Origin: Algoriphagus yeomjeoni | Lineage (GTDB): Bacteria; Bacteroidota; Bacteroidia; Cytophagales; Cyclobacteriaceae | Reading direction: 5' to 3' | Assembly (NCBI RefSeq): GCF_003259505.1 | Contig: NZ_QLLK01000002.1 | Coordinates: forward strand, 195,387 to 259,386 | DNA: 64,000 nt | Shown here: piece after piece, positions 42,815 through 52,664 of the stretch | How positions within the stretch are numbered: the first letter of the stretch is position 1 | How the letters are laid out: each line of letters starts with the position of its first letter | Position numbers and translations under genes: made by a program | Notes under the pieces: generated by a model | Told to the model about the DNA's origin: nothing | The model's input: the letters and a program-made list of their open reading frames with translations, nothing else | The model's database searches: none

Positions 42815-45348
42815 ATCTCAGGAATAACAGAAGATTGAATCATACTATACCTGGTATCTGTATGACTAAAGTATTTCTCATAAATAGAATCGGAAGTTTC
42901 ATGCAATAGGCCAATGATCTCATCCAGCAGCACACGCAACTCTACAAATTCTTGAGTTACTACATTTGGAATAGAAATTTCGTCAATATCGCACAATCTG
43001 ATTTTCGTGATAGCCTGAAGCAGTTTCTTACGCTCTATGCTAAATAGCTCCTTTTCATCTTGATTTGGCAGCGTACTCAAATGATTGTCAATTTCTAATA
43101 ATTGGAAAATCAAGGACCTTGGGTTGTCTTCATGCAGAATCAACAAGCTCAACACCCCATGCATCTCCAAATTAGATCGGTATCGATAGCGATACGTCAC
43201 CAAACTTTCATTGCAGCGCAAAGTATCTTCCATCAGCTCTTTATTTGATTCAGAATCAAAAGATTTGGTCAGCATTCCCTTAAGGATCAAACAGTTGTTT
43301 GATGCCGATTCTATAAACCTTCCAATGTTCAATAAGTGCCAAGTCGGTTCACGGGTCATGTTATCAATATTCAACCCGTAAAAGGCCATCAACTTTACCA
43401 CCATATTATCTAAGCTTTGATAGGCTTGCATCAGGGTGGTATCTGCATTTCGCATTTTGGCGAGCTCCTCAGAAATGCTATCCAGAATCCTCCATGTATC
43501 CAAGCTCAATCTGTCGCGTACGGAATATGCATTCGTAAGAAAAGACTGAATTGAATACGCCAAACTCCCCATCTTTTTCACATCATGAACTAAAGATAAA
43601 AGCTGAGCCTCTGGATTTTTGAGATTCTTTTTCACCGTAAAGCCAGGCAATGTCCCGGTCATTACGGTGAGTGTTTGCAGTAAAGTGCTAAGCACTGGAT
43701 TATCATGAACATGAATATCTTCATCCGCTTCATTGTAAGAAAGAAGCGTCATCCTCATCAAACGTACAGAATATGCAGCGCGCTCCAAATACCTACCAAG
43801 CCAAAATAAACGCTCGCCAGTACGACTTGGGAGGACATTTCGAACCAAAGGCTGAATTTTAATTGCTTTGGCGACTGGAGTTGCAACTTCTTTTCCTTTA
43901 CCTAAAACCCAAGTATCCTTGCTAATTCCACCTGTTTGATTTGAAACTAAAAATGCCCCCTTCTCTGGAGAGCTTCTGGACAATCCTCCAGGCATTACTT
44001 TATAGTTTTTATTTTCAGTGTCAGCGACTACATAACTTCGAAAAACAGCATTTCTAGCAACCAGCTTATTATTTATCCAAGATGGCGTAGTAGAAAAATC
44101 AACCATTTCCTGCCCAACATACATGTATGGACTGCGTCTGATTTCCCGCTTTAACTTTTCTATTTCCTCCTTGCTGAGGTTACCACCAAAAACAGATTTC
44201 TTGTGTGTGCCTCTATAGATATTTCGAATTACCAAGGATTCTATATGCTCAAAGACATATTTCATCTCGGTTGGTTGCCCGCACCACCATGTAGCTACAG
44301 AAGGTAAAATCAAGTCTTCACCTAATAGATGCTTACTGATTTTCGGTAGGAATGCCATTAAGCCTGGATTCTCCAACACTCTACATCCCAATGGGTTAAT
44401 GACTAAAACTTTTCGTTGCCTTACAGCTTCCATTAGCCCGACAACTCCCAGATGGGAGTTGCTTTTATATTCCAAAGGATCACAAAAAACATCGTCAACC
44501 CGACGGATAATTACATCAACTTTTTCAAGACCTTTGATCGTTTTCAGCCATACATAACCATCACTTACTGTAAGGTCTTCACCAAAAGCCAGCGTAAATC
44601 CCATAAAAGAGGATATGTAGGCATGTTCGAAAAATGTTTCATTCGTCGGACCAGGTGACAATAACACCACCCGTGGGTTTTCCTTGTTATTTGTAAGGCT
44701 TGTAAGTGTGTTTTTGAATGTTTGGTAATAAGATGTGATTTTTCTCGCATGATTTTCACGGATCAAATCTGGGAAAACCCGCGTCATTGCAGCTCTATTC
44801 TCAAAAGTATAACCCGCACCAGATGGGGCATCGGTGCGATCATGAAGCACCCACATCTTTCCATTTGGGCCTCTCGCCAAATCGGATGAATACTGTATGA
44901 GCTGTTGCTCTCCACCTAGCTTTATGTGGTGCGCTTGCCTGAGGAATCCCCCATGATTATAAATCAACTCAAAAGGAATCTTTCCCTCTTTGATCAATGT
45001 CTGATCCCCATACAAATCACCTAAAATCAGGTTAAGTAACTCCGTACGTTGAAGTAAGCCTTTCTCTATTCCCTCCCATTCGTCACTGCTGAAAACCATC
45101 GGAACGGGGTCCAATATCCAAGGTCTGTTCATCCCATTTGGATCGCCGTAGACATTGTATGTTACGCCATTTTCACGGAGTTGACGACCAACTTCCTCAT
45201 GGAATTGCCCCATACGACCTGAGCCTATTTGCTCATAGTATTTGGCTATTCTTTCCCAATGTGGATGTATTTTACCTTGGTCGGTGGCCATTTCATCCAG
45301 AAACGGCTCATTATTGAACATTTTGTCAATAAGATAAGACTCAATCAT
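42811..45348 (-). CDS. Circularly permuted type 2 ATP-grasp plus alpha-E fusion protein
   Basis: The 845-residue protein combines COG2308 and COG2307. About residues 60-490 are a circularly permuted ATP-grasp (YNVYGDPNGMNRPWILDPVP, GGFLRQAHHI, WVLHDRTDAPSGAGYTFENR, NPLGCRVLENPGLMAFLP) expected to join a carboxylate to an amine using ATP. About 510-845 are the helical alpha-E domain (NVLPSRTGERLFWLGRYLERAAYSVRLMR). In many bacteria the two are separate neighbouring genes. Operon position between two transglutaminase-containing genes supports a peptide-synthesis and processing module. Product unknown. A second Met at residue 10 is an alternative start. Confidence 0.9.
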   Translation of the reverse strand: MIESYLIDKMFNNEPFLDEMATDQGKIHPHWERIAKYYEQIGSGRMGQFHEEVGRQLRENGVTYNVYGDPNGMNRPWILDPVPMVFSSDEWEGIEKGLLQRTELLNLILGDLYGDQTLIKEGKIPFELIYNHGGFLRQAHHIKLGGEQQLIQYSSDLARGPNGKMWVLHDRTDAPSGAGYTFENRAAMTRVFPDLIRENHARKITSYYQTFKNTLTSLTNNKENPRVVLLSPGPTNETFFEHAYISSFMGFTLAFGEDLTVSDGYVWLKTIKGLEKVDVIIRRVDDVFCDPLEYKSNSHLGVVGLMEAVRQRKVLVINPLGCRVLENPGLMAFLPKISKHLLGEDLILPSVATWWCGQPTEMKYVFEHIESLVIRNIYRGTHKKSVFGGNLSKEEIEKLKREIRRSPYMYVGQEMVDFSTTPSWINNKLVARNAVFRSYVVADTENKNYKVMPGGLSRSSPEKGAFLVSNQTGGISKDTWVLGKGKEVATPVAKAIKIQPLVRNVLPSRTGERLFWLGRYLERAAYSVRLMRMTLLSYNEADEDIHVHDNPVLSTLLQTLTVMTGTLPGFTVKKNLKNPEAQLLSLVHDVKKMGSLAYSIQSFLTNAYSVRDRLSLDTWRILDSISEELAKMRNADTTLMQAYQSLDNMVVKLMAFYGLNIDNMTREPTWHLLNIGRFIESASNNCLILKGMLTKSFDSESNKELMEDTLRCNESLVTYRYRYRSNLEMHGVLSLLILHEDNPRSLIFQLLEIDNHLSTLPNQDEKELFSIERKKLLQAITKIRLCDIDEISIPNVVTQEFVELRVLLDEIIGLLHETSDSIYEKYFSHTDTRYSMIQSSVIPEI

Positions 45349-45388
45349 GCCTCAAAAATGAACTTATTAACCCTGAAATAATATAAAA

Positions 45389-48300
45389 TCATCGTTTTTT
45401 ATATCGCCTTAAATCCATCGTATAAGGGAATTCTGGATTGACAATTTCAGGTGAAGGATCATAGGTTGTTTTCAAATCCAGTTTAGTGATATATCTGCCA
45501 GATTTCTGATCATCCTGAACAGTCAAAGGTGCATCTGGAGAAGGATTAATCGTATGACCAAAGTCAAAAAACCTAGATATTCTCCTCGACTCAGCTTCAT
45601 TGCTATTGATAGGGAAATTATCATAACTCCTGCCTCCCGGGTGAACTACATGGTATTGGCAGGCAGCAATAGATTTCTTAGTCCAGGTATCATACAAATC
45701 TATCACTAGAGGTGTATCAATTCCAATGGTAGGATGCAAGGCAGAATATGGTTGCCAAGCTCTATATCGAATTCCTGCTACGAATTCTCCTTGAACTCCT
45801 GTATTTTTCAAAGGAATTCTATGACCATTGCATAGCAAGTGATAACGGGATTCAGTCAATCCTGAGATTTTCACCTGAAGTCGCTCTAAAGAAGAATCTA
45901 CATATCGAGCTGTTCCCGAGCTGGACATTTCCTCGCCTAACACATGCCAAGGTTCAATTGCCATTTTCAAATCCACATGGATATCATCCACTTGAAGCTC
46001 TCCAATAAATGGAAAACGGAATGAAAAGAATGGGTCAAACCAGGACAAATCAAAGTCATAGCCTGCTCTTTTCAAATCATTAACCACTTCTAGCATATCT
46101 TTTTCGCAGTAGTGAGGAAGTAAAAACTTATCGTGAAGAGAAGTGCCCCAGCGCACCAATTTATGATCATATGGCTCTCTCCAAAACCAGCTCATCAGCG
46201 CCCGAATCAGTAAAAGTTGCACCATACTCATTCTGTAATGAGGTGGCATATCAAAGCCTCGGAACTCTAAAATTCCCAAACGACCACTACTGGAATCAGG
46301 TGAGTAAAGCTTATCGATACAAAACTCAGCTCTATGGGTGTTACCAGTAATATCTACCAATAAATTCCTAAAGACACGATCCACCATCCAAAATGGAATC
46401 TCGTTTTCTTTGCCATTTGGAACCTGCTGAAAGGCTAACTCCAGTTCATATAGCATGTCATCTCTACCTTCATCCACTCGTGGAGCCTGACTAGTCGGTC
46501 CAATAAACTGTGTAGAAAACAAGTAAGACAAGGCTGGGTGATGTTGCCAGTAGGTAATAAAACTCTTCAATACATCTGGTCTCCGCAGCAAAGGACTATT
46601 TTCCGGTGAAGAGCCTCCAAGTGTAATATGGTTTCCGCCACCTGTACCGGTATGCTTTCCATCTACATTGAATTTCTCAGAAATAAGTCGCGATTCACGG
46701 GCCTTTTCATAAAGAACTGCATAATTATGAGTAACCTCCTTCCAGCTCTTGGCGGGTTGCACGTTTACCTCAATCACTCCAGGATCTGGAGTAATCATCA
46801 TCTTTTCTATTCGCTTATCTGACGGTGGATCATATCCTTCAATGAGAATTGGCACTTTGAGCTTTTGAGCCGTTCGTTCAACAGCACGCACTAAATCTAA
46901 ATAATGCTCTATGAAAGAGACTGGGGGAAAAAAAACAAATAATTTCCCTTCACGAACTTCCACAACCAATGATGTCTTAAAAATTCGCTTGGAATTAATT
47001 GGATTTCGTTTGACTCGTTTCGCTTTTTTGCCTGAAGAAAGTGCTTCTACTTCTGCAAATAAATCATTCTCAGGCTTGAGTGGCTCGTCCTCTGGTGGAG
47101 TAAACTCAATCGAGTCCAATGGCAACCGTAAGCCTGCAGGAGAATTACCGGGTACCAAATACAAATCCTTATTACGAAACTTCCATCGACAGCTTTGCCA
47201 CATTTCTTTTTCATACTCCCATTCCAAAGGAACAGAATACCCAACGGGCTTACCAAGGCCTTTTTTCAAAAGCTTCGCTAGCTTTTGGCGCTCTAAGGAA
47301 GATTTTAAATTGTATTTCGCTGGATTGATATTGACAGGAACTTTTCCTTCCTGCCAAATGAAATAAAATGGATCTTCGTAAAGTGGCGTCACATTTAACG
47401 GATCAACATTAATTTCCTTGACCAGCGTATTCATGAAGCTCTTAGCTTTCTTGCTGGTCAGTTTATAATCAACAGAAAGATCAGCCATTAAGGCATCATT
47501 ATGCCACATTGGTTCTCCATCTTTTCTCCAGAAACATGCTAATTTCCATCTAGGCAAAGGCTCTCCAGGATACCATTTACCCTGGCCATATTGCATCAAA
47601 GCGCCAGTTCCAAATTCCCCTTTTAGTTTATGAAAAAGTATATTTGACAGACTACGTTTGTGTTCTCCATCAGCAGCAGTATTCCATTCGGGGGCATCCT
47701 GATTATCCACAGAAACAAAGGTAGGTTCCCCTCCCATGGTTAATCGTACATCATTTGCGTCCAAATCTTCATCTACCCTATCTCCAACTGCCAATATTTT
47801 CTCCCATTGTTCCTCAGAATAGGGCTTGGTCACGCGGGGAGTCTCTTCAATTCTAGTTACTTCATTTTTGAAGAAAAACTCCGTCTCAGCAGGTTCTGAC
47901 ATTCCGGTGATTGGTGCTGCATCTTGCGGACTTGGCGTGCAGGCAAGTGGAATATGCCCTTCTCCGGCAAATAAACCTGAAGTGGAATCCAAACCAATCC
48001 AACCAGCTCCAGGCACGTAAACTTCCGTCCAAGCGTGTAAATCAGTAAAATCCTCCTCTGGTCCTGATGGACCGTCTAGAGATTTCTCATCTGATTTCAA
48101 TTGCACTAAATAACCTGATGCAAATCTGGAAGCTAAGCCAACATGTCGTAAAACCAGAACCATCAGCCAAGCAAAGTCTCTGCAGGAGCCAGATCCTAAT
48201 GTTAGTGTTTCTTCACATGATTGAACACCGGGCTCCATTCTTAAATTATAACGGAGCTCCTGATTAATCATCGAATTTATCGCAACTAGGTAATCCACCG

Positions 48301-48730
48301 TGACAATATCTTTAGTAATCAAAGCTTTTGCCTTTTCTACTAGTTTCATCAGAAGTGGATCTGACTCTTTGATTTCCAAATAAGGTCCAAGCTGTCTTTT
48401 TACGCTTTCATCGTATTCAAAAGGAAAGTTTCCGGCATAATCCTCCACAAAAAAATCAAAAGGATTAATCACCACCATATCGGCTATCACCTCCACATCA
48501 ATTTCAAAAAACTTGACTTTCTCAGGAAAAACTACTCTGGCCAAATAATTACCAAATGGGTCTTGTTGCCAATTTATAAAGTGATTTTCCGGCTTAATAT
48601 TCAGTGAATATCCTTTAATGTGAGTTCGTGAATGAGGTGCAGGCCGCAATCGAATCACTTGAGGACTCAGGGTAATGTGACGATCGTACTCGTACTTTGT
48701 ATAGTGCCGGATGGCAACTTTGATAGACAT
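45389..48730 (-). CDS. Transglutaminase-DUF2126 fusion protein
   Basis: The 1113-residue protein has a transglutaminase domain (about 1-300) with C183 (GSGSCRDFAW), H232 (TDLHAWTEVY) and D248 (WIGLDSTSG). The long DUF2126 (COG4196) part (about 325-1100) is recognised by RLTMGGEPTFVSVDNQDAPE, QYGQGKWYPGEPLPRWKL and GKHTGTGGGNHITLGGSSPE. As I recall, DUF2126 was proposed to be an amide ligase with a glutamine-synthetase-like fold by computational work on amidoligases; this is not shown here. First gene of the operon, 40 bases before the ATP-grasp gene. No signal peptide, so cytoplasmic. Confidence 0.92.
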   Translation of the reverse strand: MSIKVAIRHYTKYEYDRHITLSPQVIRLRPAPHSRTHIKGYSLNIKPENHFINWQQDPFGNYLARVVFPEKVKFFEIDVEVIADMVVINPFDFFVEDYAGNFPFEYDESVKRQLGPYLEIKESDPLLMKLVEKAKALITKDIVTVDYLVAINSMINQELRYNLRMEPGVQSCEETLTLGSGSCRDFAWLMVLVLRHVGLASRFASGYLVQLKSDEKSLDGPSGPEEDFTDLHAWTEVYVPGAGWIGLDSTSGLFAGEGHIPLACTPSPQDAAPITGMSEPAETEFFFKNEVTRIEETPRVTKPYSEEQWEKILAVGDRVDEDLDANDVRLTMGGEPTFVSVDNQDAPEWNTAADGEHKRSLSNILFHKLKGEFGTGALMQYGQGKWYPGEPLPRWKLACFWRKDGEPMWHNDALMADLSVDYKLTSKKAKSFMNTLVKEINVDPLNVTPLYEDPFYFIWQEGKVPVNINPAKYNLKSSLERQKLAKLLKKGLGKPVGYSVPLEWEYEKEMWQSCRWKFRNKDLYLVPGNSPAGLRLPLDSIEFTPPEDEPLKPENDLFAEVEALSSGKKAKRVKRNPINSKRIFKTSLVVEVREGKLFVFFPPVSFIEHYLDLVRAVERTAQKLKVPILIEGYDPPSDKRIEKMMITPDPGVIEVNVQPAKSWKEVTHNYAVLYEKARESRLISEKFNVDGKHTGTGGGNHITLGGSSPENSPLLRRPDVLKSFITYWQHHPALSYLFSTQFIGPTSQAPRVDEGRDDMLYELELAFQQVPNGKENEIPFWMVDRVFRNLLVDITGNTHRAEFCIDKLYSPDSSSGRLGILEFRGFDMPPHYRMSMVQLLLIRALMSWFWREPYDHKLVRWGTSLHDKFLLPHYCEKDMLEVVNDLKRAGYDFDLSWFDPFFSFRFPFIGELQVDDIHVDLKMAIEPWHVLGEEMSSSGTARYVDSSLERLQVKISGLTESRYHLLCNGHRIPLKNTGVQGEFVAGIRYRAWQPYSALHPTIGIDTPLVIDLYDTWTKKSIAACQYHVVHPGGRSYDNFPINSNEAESRRISRFFDFGHTINPSPDAPLTVQDDQKSGRYITKLDLKTTYDPSPEIVNPEFPYTMDLRRYKKR

Positions 48731-48883
48731 AGGCTAGGTTGAAAATTTTACTTCAAAAAGATCAAATCATTTAATAATTGCAAACGATTTGGGTCATCTG
48801 GGCTGCTCGTATTAGGTGTAATTTAAAGTAAGAAAAGGGACATTTCTGCATTTGGCTCTAGAAAAATCACATAAAGGAGAAAT

Positions 48884-48891
48884 TACTTTTG
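48884..48891 (+). promoter_or_regulatory. -7 element of the ROK kinase gene
   Basis: TACTTTTG fits TAnnTTTG, 87 bases before the ATG; no matching -33 at the usual distance. Confidence 0.3.
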
Positions 48892-48978
48892 TATTAACTC
48901 TCTACTATTTTTTCTCAAAATTGAGAATTGAATCAATTTCTTCTTCTGTAAGTAAACATTTCTATTTAGTTTCAATGG

Positions 48979-49653
48979 ATGGAAAAAAAGAAAAAGAAAA
49001 TCCTCGTAATCGACATAGGGGGTTCAAATGTAAAAATCCTGGCTACAGGTGCTGAAGAAAGAATTAAAATCCCATCTGGAGCTGATTTCAAGCCTGCAGA
49101 GATGGTCGAGTTAGTCAAAGAAAATGCCGCTCAATGGGACTATGACATGATTACCATGGGTTTCCCTGGTATGGTCAAAGAAAACAGAATTGTTTCCGAG
49201 CCTGTAAACCTTGGCGAAGGATGGAATAAATTTGATTTCCATGCAGCTTTCAATTGCCCAGTTAAAATTATAAATGACGCTGCCATGCAGGCACTTGGTG
49301 GATATGAGGGTAAAAAATTGCTTTTTCTTGGTTTAGGAACTGGACTTGGAACAGCTATGGTGATCCACAATGTCATTGTTCCACTAGAAGGCGGACACCT
49401 ACCTTTTAAGAAAAAGACTTTTGAAGAATATGTGAATAAAGAGTATCTGACCAAAAGCGGATCAAAGAGATGGGAGAAAAACGTACAGAAAACTGTTGAA
49501 ATCTTCCGTGCTACTTTCCAGCCTGATGATATTCTACTCGGTGGTGGAAACTCGAAGTTGCTTTCCGAAATTCCTGAAGGTTGCAGATTAGGCACAAATC
49601 AAAATGCTTTCACAGGTGGATTCAAGTTCTGGGAAGAGGATTTTAAGCTCTAA
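48979..49653 (+). CDS. ROK-family (polyphosphate glucokinase-like) sugar kinase
   Basis: The 224-residue protein is an actin-fold kinase: phosphate loop VIDIGGSNVKI, a catalytic-base region KIINDAAMQALGG (Asp), and LLFLGLGTGLGTAMV. It is shorter than usual ROK proteins (about 300) and lacks the zinc-binding CxCxxxGC element, as in the polyphosphate glucokinase branch. It would phosphorylate glucose or a related sugar with ATP or polyphosphate. Standing alone between the ATP-grasp operon and a hydrolase gene, it gives no context for the substrate. Confidence 0.85.
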   Translation: MEKKKKKILVIDIGGSNVKILATGAEERIKIPSGADFKPAEMVELVKENAAQWDYDMITMGFPGMVKENRIVSEPVNLGEGWNKFDFHAAFNCPVKIINDAAMQALGGYEGKKLLFLGLGTGLGTAMVIHNVIVPLEGGHLPFKKKTFEEYVNKEYLTKSGSKRWEKNVQKTVEIFRATFQPDDILLGGGNSKLLSEIPEGCRLGTNQNAFTGGFKFWEEDFKL

Positions 49654-49722
49654 ATCCTACTTTATCAGCCTCTTCATTTTTCGTAGATTTCAATTCACCC
49701 TAGTTCCCAATAACCTATACCT

Positions 49723-51000
49723 ATGAAACACCTATTCCTTTATGCCTTTGCCATCCTTATTTTTTCAAGTTGTGAAAAGAGGCAGTCAAAAGACAACACA
49801 GAAACACTACTGGTAAATGAGCAAGTCCGGGCAAGAATAGACTCTACCCTATCGAGCTTTGTAGACAGTGGAAATCTTGCAGGAGTTTCAGCATTAATTT
49901 TTGAAAAAGATCAAGAGGTTTATTTCAATGCTTTTGGCTATGCTGATCGGGAAAATCAGGTGAAGATGGATAGAAATACCATTGTGCAGATTTACTCTAT
50001 GACCAAGCCAATTACAGGAACGGCGCTGATGACGCTTTACGAGGAAGGTAAATTCCAGTTGGATGATCCACTTTCAAAATATGCGCCTGAGTTTGCAGAC
50101 ATGAAAGTCTATGATGGTGTAGATGAAAATGGAGATATCAAACTCGTTGATGCGGACAGACCAGTTACTATTCGAGATTTAACCCGGCATACCGCTGGCT
50201 TTCCAAACCGTGCTGATATACCTGGCTTAAGTGATATTCTTGCAGAGAAAGATCCGAGAAGTTTTGAGATAGATTTAAATGAAATGGCCAAGAGAATCGG
50301 GCAAATTCCGCTTTGGTTTCAGCCTGGTACCCAGTGGGAATATGGTCAATCTGTGGATGTTCAGGCATTTTTGGTAGAAAGAATTGCTGGAGTTCCATAC
50401 AAGCAATATGTTCAGGAGCATGTACTCGATCCACTTAACATGACAGATACAAGGTATTTTGTCCCAGAAAGTGACAGAGCAAGAATGTCTGCATCTTACC
50501 GAAGAACAGGTGAAGGTCAGCTCGAACAATTGCCAAATGAAGAAGCTCATAACTTCAATATCAATGAGTGGCCACTGACTCCGGGAGGATTTGGATTTAC
50601 TTCGACTTTGGACGATTACATGACTTTTGCCAGAATGCTGGTTCACAAAGGTGAGTTTGATGGTGTCCGTGTTTTGAAGCCTGAGACAGTTGAGCTCATG
50701 AGTACCAATCAACTTCCTGATTCTGTGACCGAAAGATCCTGGTTGCCTAGCAAAGGAAATGTAGGGTTTGGAATTGATTTCGCAGTGCGAGTAGCTCCAC
50801 CGGCAAGTGCTGAAGAAATGAACGGGATTGTAGGTGAATTCTTTTGGGATGGAGCAGCCAGTACACTTTTTTGGGTTGATCCGGTCAATGAGATTACAGC
50901 CGTTCTTTTTGTCCAGCTTTTCCCATATGATCAAATCAAGCTTCACAAAAAGTTCAAAGATGCGGTTTATGGGAAATATCAGCCTAGCGGCTCTAATTAA
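49723..51000 (+). CDS. Serine hydrolase lipoprotein (class C beta-lactamase/esterase fold)
   Basis: The 425-residue protein has a short lipoprotein signal with the lipobox ending at C17 (IFSSC). The penicillin-binding-like hydrolase fold follows, with S92-M-T-K95 as nucleophile and base, Y207 in WEYGQS at the YxN position (Gln where class C enzymes have Asn), and a C-terminal strand around FFWDGAAST in place of KTG. This matches EstB-like family VIII esterases more than true beta-lactamases. It should act in the periplasm on small esters or amides. Confidence 0.88.
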   Translation: MKHLFLYAFAILIFSSCEKRQSKDNTETLLVNEQVRARIDSTLSSFVDSGNLAGVSALIFEKDQEVYFNAFGYADRENQVKMDRNTIVQIYSMTKPITGTALMTLYEEGKFQLDDPLSKYAPEFADMKVYDGVDENGDIKLVDADRPVTIRDLTRHTAGFPNRADIPGLSDILAEKDPRSFEIDLNEMAKRIGQIPLWFQPGTQWEYGQSVDVQAFLVERIAGVPYKQYVQEHVLDPLNMTDTRYFVPESDRARMSASYRRTGEGQLEQLPNEEAHNFNINEWPLTPGGFGFTSTLDDYMTFARMLVHKGEFDGVRVLKPETVELMSTNQLPDSVTERSWLPSKGNVGFGIDFAVRVAPPASAEEMNGIVGEFFWDGAASTLFWVDPVNEITAVLFVQLFPYDQIKLHKKFKDAVYGKYQPSGSN

Positions 51001-51069
51001 AATCAGCTAAACCATCGTTCGTGTCATCAGGATCGATATAAAATCTTAGCTCACTAAATTTCTCTTGCC

Positions 51070-51093
51070 GTCGTTCGTGTCATCACGAACGAC
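51070..51093. repeat. Palindrome with TCAT loop
   Basis: Ten-base arms GTCGTTCGTG and CACGAACGAC flank TCAT. A partial copy is near 51015. The same TGTCATCA centre occurs in a different stem at 56942-56965, so it looks like a mobile palindromic family; as a terminator it would be followed by ATTTTG. Confidence 0.55.
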
Positions 51094-51140
51094 ATTTTGT
51101 TTGAGTACTTTAAACAAATCACAGTACAATAGATTTCCCT

Positions 51141-51148
51141 TAACTTTG
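51141..51148 (+). promoter_or_regulatory. -7 element of mnmA
   Basis: TAACTTTG fits TAnnTTTG, 86 bases before the ATG; -33 not evident. Confidence 0.35.
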
Positions 51149-51234
51149 CGCTAAGCAGAACCATTTTCTAATAAAATGTTGTTCTGCACTCATTGTAACC
51201 TAATGGACCTTGAATCCATTACTTATTACAGCGT

Positions 51235-52449
51235 ATGAAAGAAAGACCAAGAGTAGTAGTCGGCCTCTCCGGAGGGGTCGATAGTTCCGTAGCCGCTCAC
51301 CTTCTCATCGAGCAAGGCTATGAAGTCATCGGGATGTTCATGAAGAACTGGCACGATGAATCTGTCACCATTTCCAACGAATGCCCCTGGATGGAAGACT
51401 CCACCGATGCTATGCTGGTAGCTGAAAAGTTGGGAATACCATTTCAAGCCATAGATCTTAGCGAAGAATACAAGGATAGAATTGTGGATTACATGTTTGC
51501 TGAATACAAAGCAGGCCGTACTCCCAATCCGGATATTCTTTGCAACAGAGAGATCAAATTCGATATTTTCCTGAAAGCTGCAGAAAAGCTAAAGGCTGAC
51601 TTTGTAGCAACTGGGCATTATTGCCAGAAAGGCGAAACTATAGGAGCTGATGGAAAAACAGCCTATCAATTGCTTGCAGGAGCCGATCCAAACAAAGATC
51701 AGAGTTATTTCCTGTGTCAATTGAACCAAGGTCAGTTAGCCAAAGCGCTATTCCCAATCGGGCATATGCAAAAGCCGGATGTCCGTGCAAAAGCCAAAGA
51801 GATGGACTTAATTACTGCTGATAAAAAAGACAGTCAGGGGCTTTGCTTTATAGGAAAAGTACGTTTGCCTGATTTCCTTCAGCAACAATTAAAGCCTAAA
51901 AAAGGCCAGATTATTCAAATTCCTGAAGAACTAGCCATCTACCAGAATAAGCAAATACCAGCAGGATTTGCTCCTGAAGACTATAATCAGGAGACTTTGG
52001 ATGCTATTTCTCTGCCAACGCACTACACTCAGAATCAAGGAAAAGTCCTTGGTGAGCATAATGGCGCACATTATTTCACCGTTGGTCAAAGGAAAGGACT
52101 TCATGTAGGAGGAACCGGAAAACCCTTATTTGTGATTTCTACTGACACGCAAGAGAATGTGATCTACACAGGTTTGGGAGAAACCCATCCTGGCTTACTT
52201 CGTGATGGCTTATTTGTCAAAAACGAAGATATACACTGGATTAGAGAAGATTTGAAACTCAACATCGGCGAAAGCAGAAGATACGAAGCCAGAATCCGCT
52301 ACCGCCAGCCTCTCAGCGGAGCTACGTTGATCCAGAAAGAAAATGGTCTTTACGTCATCTTCGATCAGCCTCAGAAGGGTGTAGCTTCGGGTCAATTTGT
52401 AGCTTGGTATGAGGTTGAGGAATGTATAGGATCTGGGACGATATTTTAG
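51235..52449 (+). CDS. mnmA: tRNA-specific 2-thiouridylase
   Basis: The 404-residue enzyme inserts sulfur at U34 of tRNAs for Lys, Glu and Gln. The PP-loop is [15 protein letters not shown] (residues about 9-23). The two catalytic Cys lie in [14 protein letters not shown] and [11 protein letters not shown]. The C-terminal tRNA-binding beta-barrel contains [13 protein letters not shown]. It is slightly longer than the E. coli enzyme (368), with an extra segment around 225-250. A terminator follows, so it is likely monocistronic. Confidence 0.96.
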   Translation: MKERPRVVVGLSGGVDSSVAAHLLIEQGYEVIGMFMKNWHDESVTISNECPWMEDSTDAMLVAEKLGIPFQAIDLSEEYKDRIVDYMFAEYKAGRTPNPDILCNREIKFDIFLKAAEKLKADFVATGHYCQKGETIGADGKTAYQLLAGADPNKDQSYFLCQLNQGQLAKALFPIGHMQKPDVRAKAKEMDLITADKKDSQGLCFIGKVRLPDFLQQQLKPKKGQIIQIPEELAIYQNKQIPAGFAPEDYNQETLDAISLPTHYTQNQGKVLGEHNGAHYFTVGQRKGLHVGGTGKPLFVISTDTQENVIYTGLGETHPGLLRDGLFVKNEDIHWIREDLKLNIGESRRYEARIRYRQPLSGATLIQKENGLYVIFDQPQKGVASGQFVAWYEVEECIGSGTIF

Positions 52450-52471
52450 GAATTAGGATTTACAATTTACG

Positions 52472-52489
52472 TTCCGATAGCTATCGGAA
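52472..52489. repeat. Perfect 18-base palindrome
   Basis: TTCCGATAG is followed directly by its reverse complement CTATCGGAA. It sits between the mnmA stop and its terminator and is typical of short intergenic palindromes in this window. Confidence 0.6.
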
Positions 52490-52492
52490 TAC

Positions 52493-52541
52493 GAGGCTAA
52501 TGTAATTTGAAATTTGAAGTTCAATTTATTAGCCTCTTTTT
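52493..52541 (+). terminator. Terminator after mnmA
   Basis: GAGGCTAAT (52493-52501) pairs with ATTAGCCTC (52528-52536), followed by TTTTT; the loop is long (26 bases). Confidence 0.6.
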
Positions 52542-52556
52542 ACCTAAAACAACAAA

Positions 52557-52584
52557 TCCCCCTAGCCTCCTTTATAAAGGGGGA
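52557..52584. repeat. CCCCCTAGCC...AAAGGGGGA intergenic repeat
   Basis: Arms TCCCCC and GGGGGA surround the 12-base palindrome CCTTTATAAAGG (52569-52580), a well-known intergenic pattern in several bacterial phyla. Confidence 0.6.
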
Positions 52585-52664
52585 ATAGCCAAACCTGAAC
52601 CCCATTCATTACTTTCAGATAGCCATTATTTTAAATTCTTAATTCATTCATTTTAAATTTTCCA

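Noticed and set aside
49723-51000. True beta-lactamase
   Set aside because: The lipoprotein has Y-G-Q instead of YxN and no KTG motif, fitting esterase-like serine hydrolases better.
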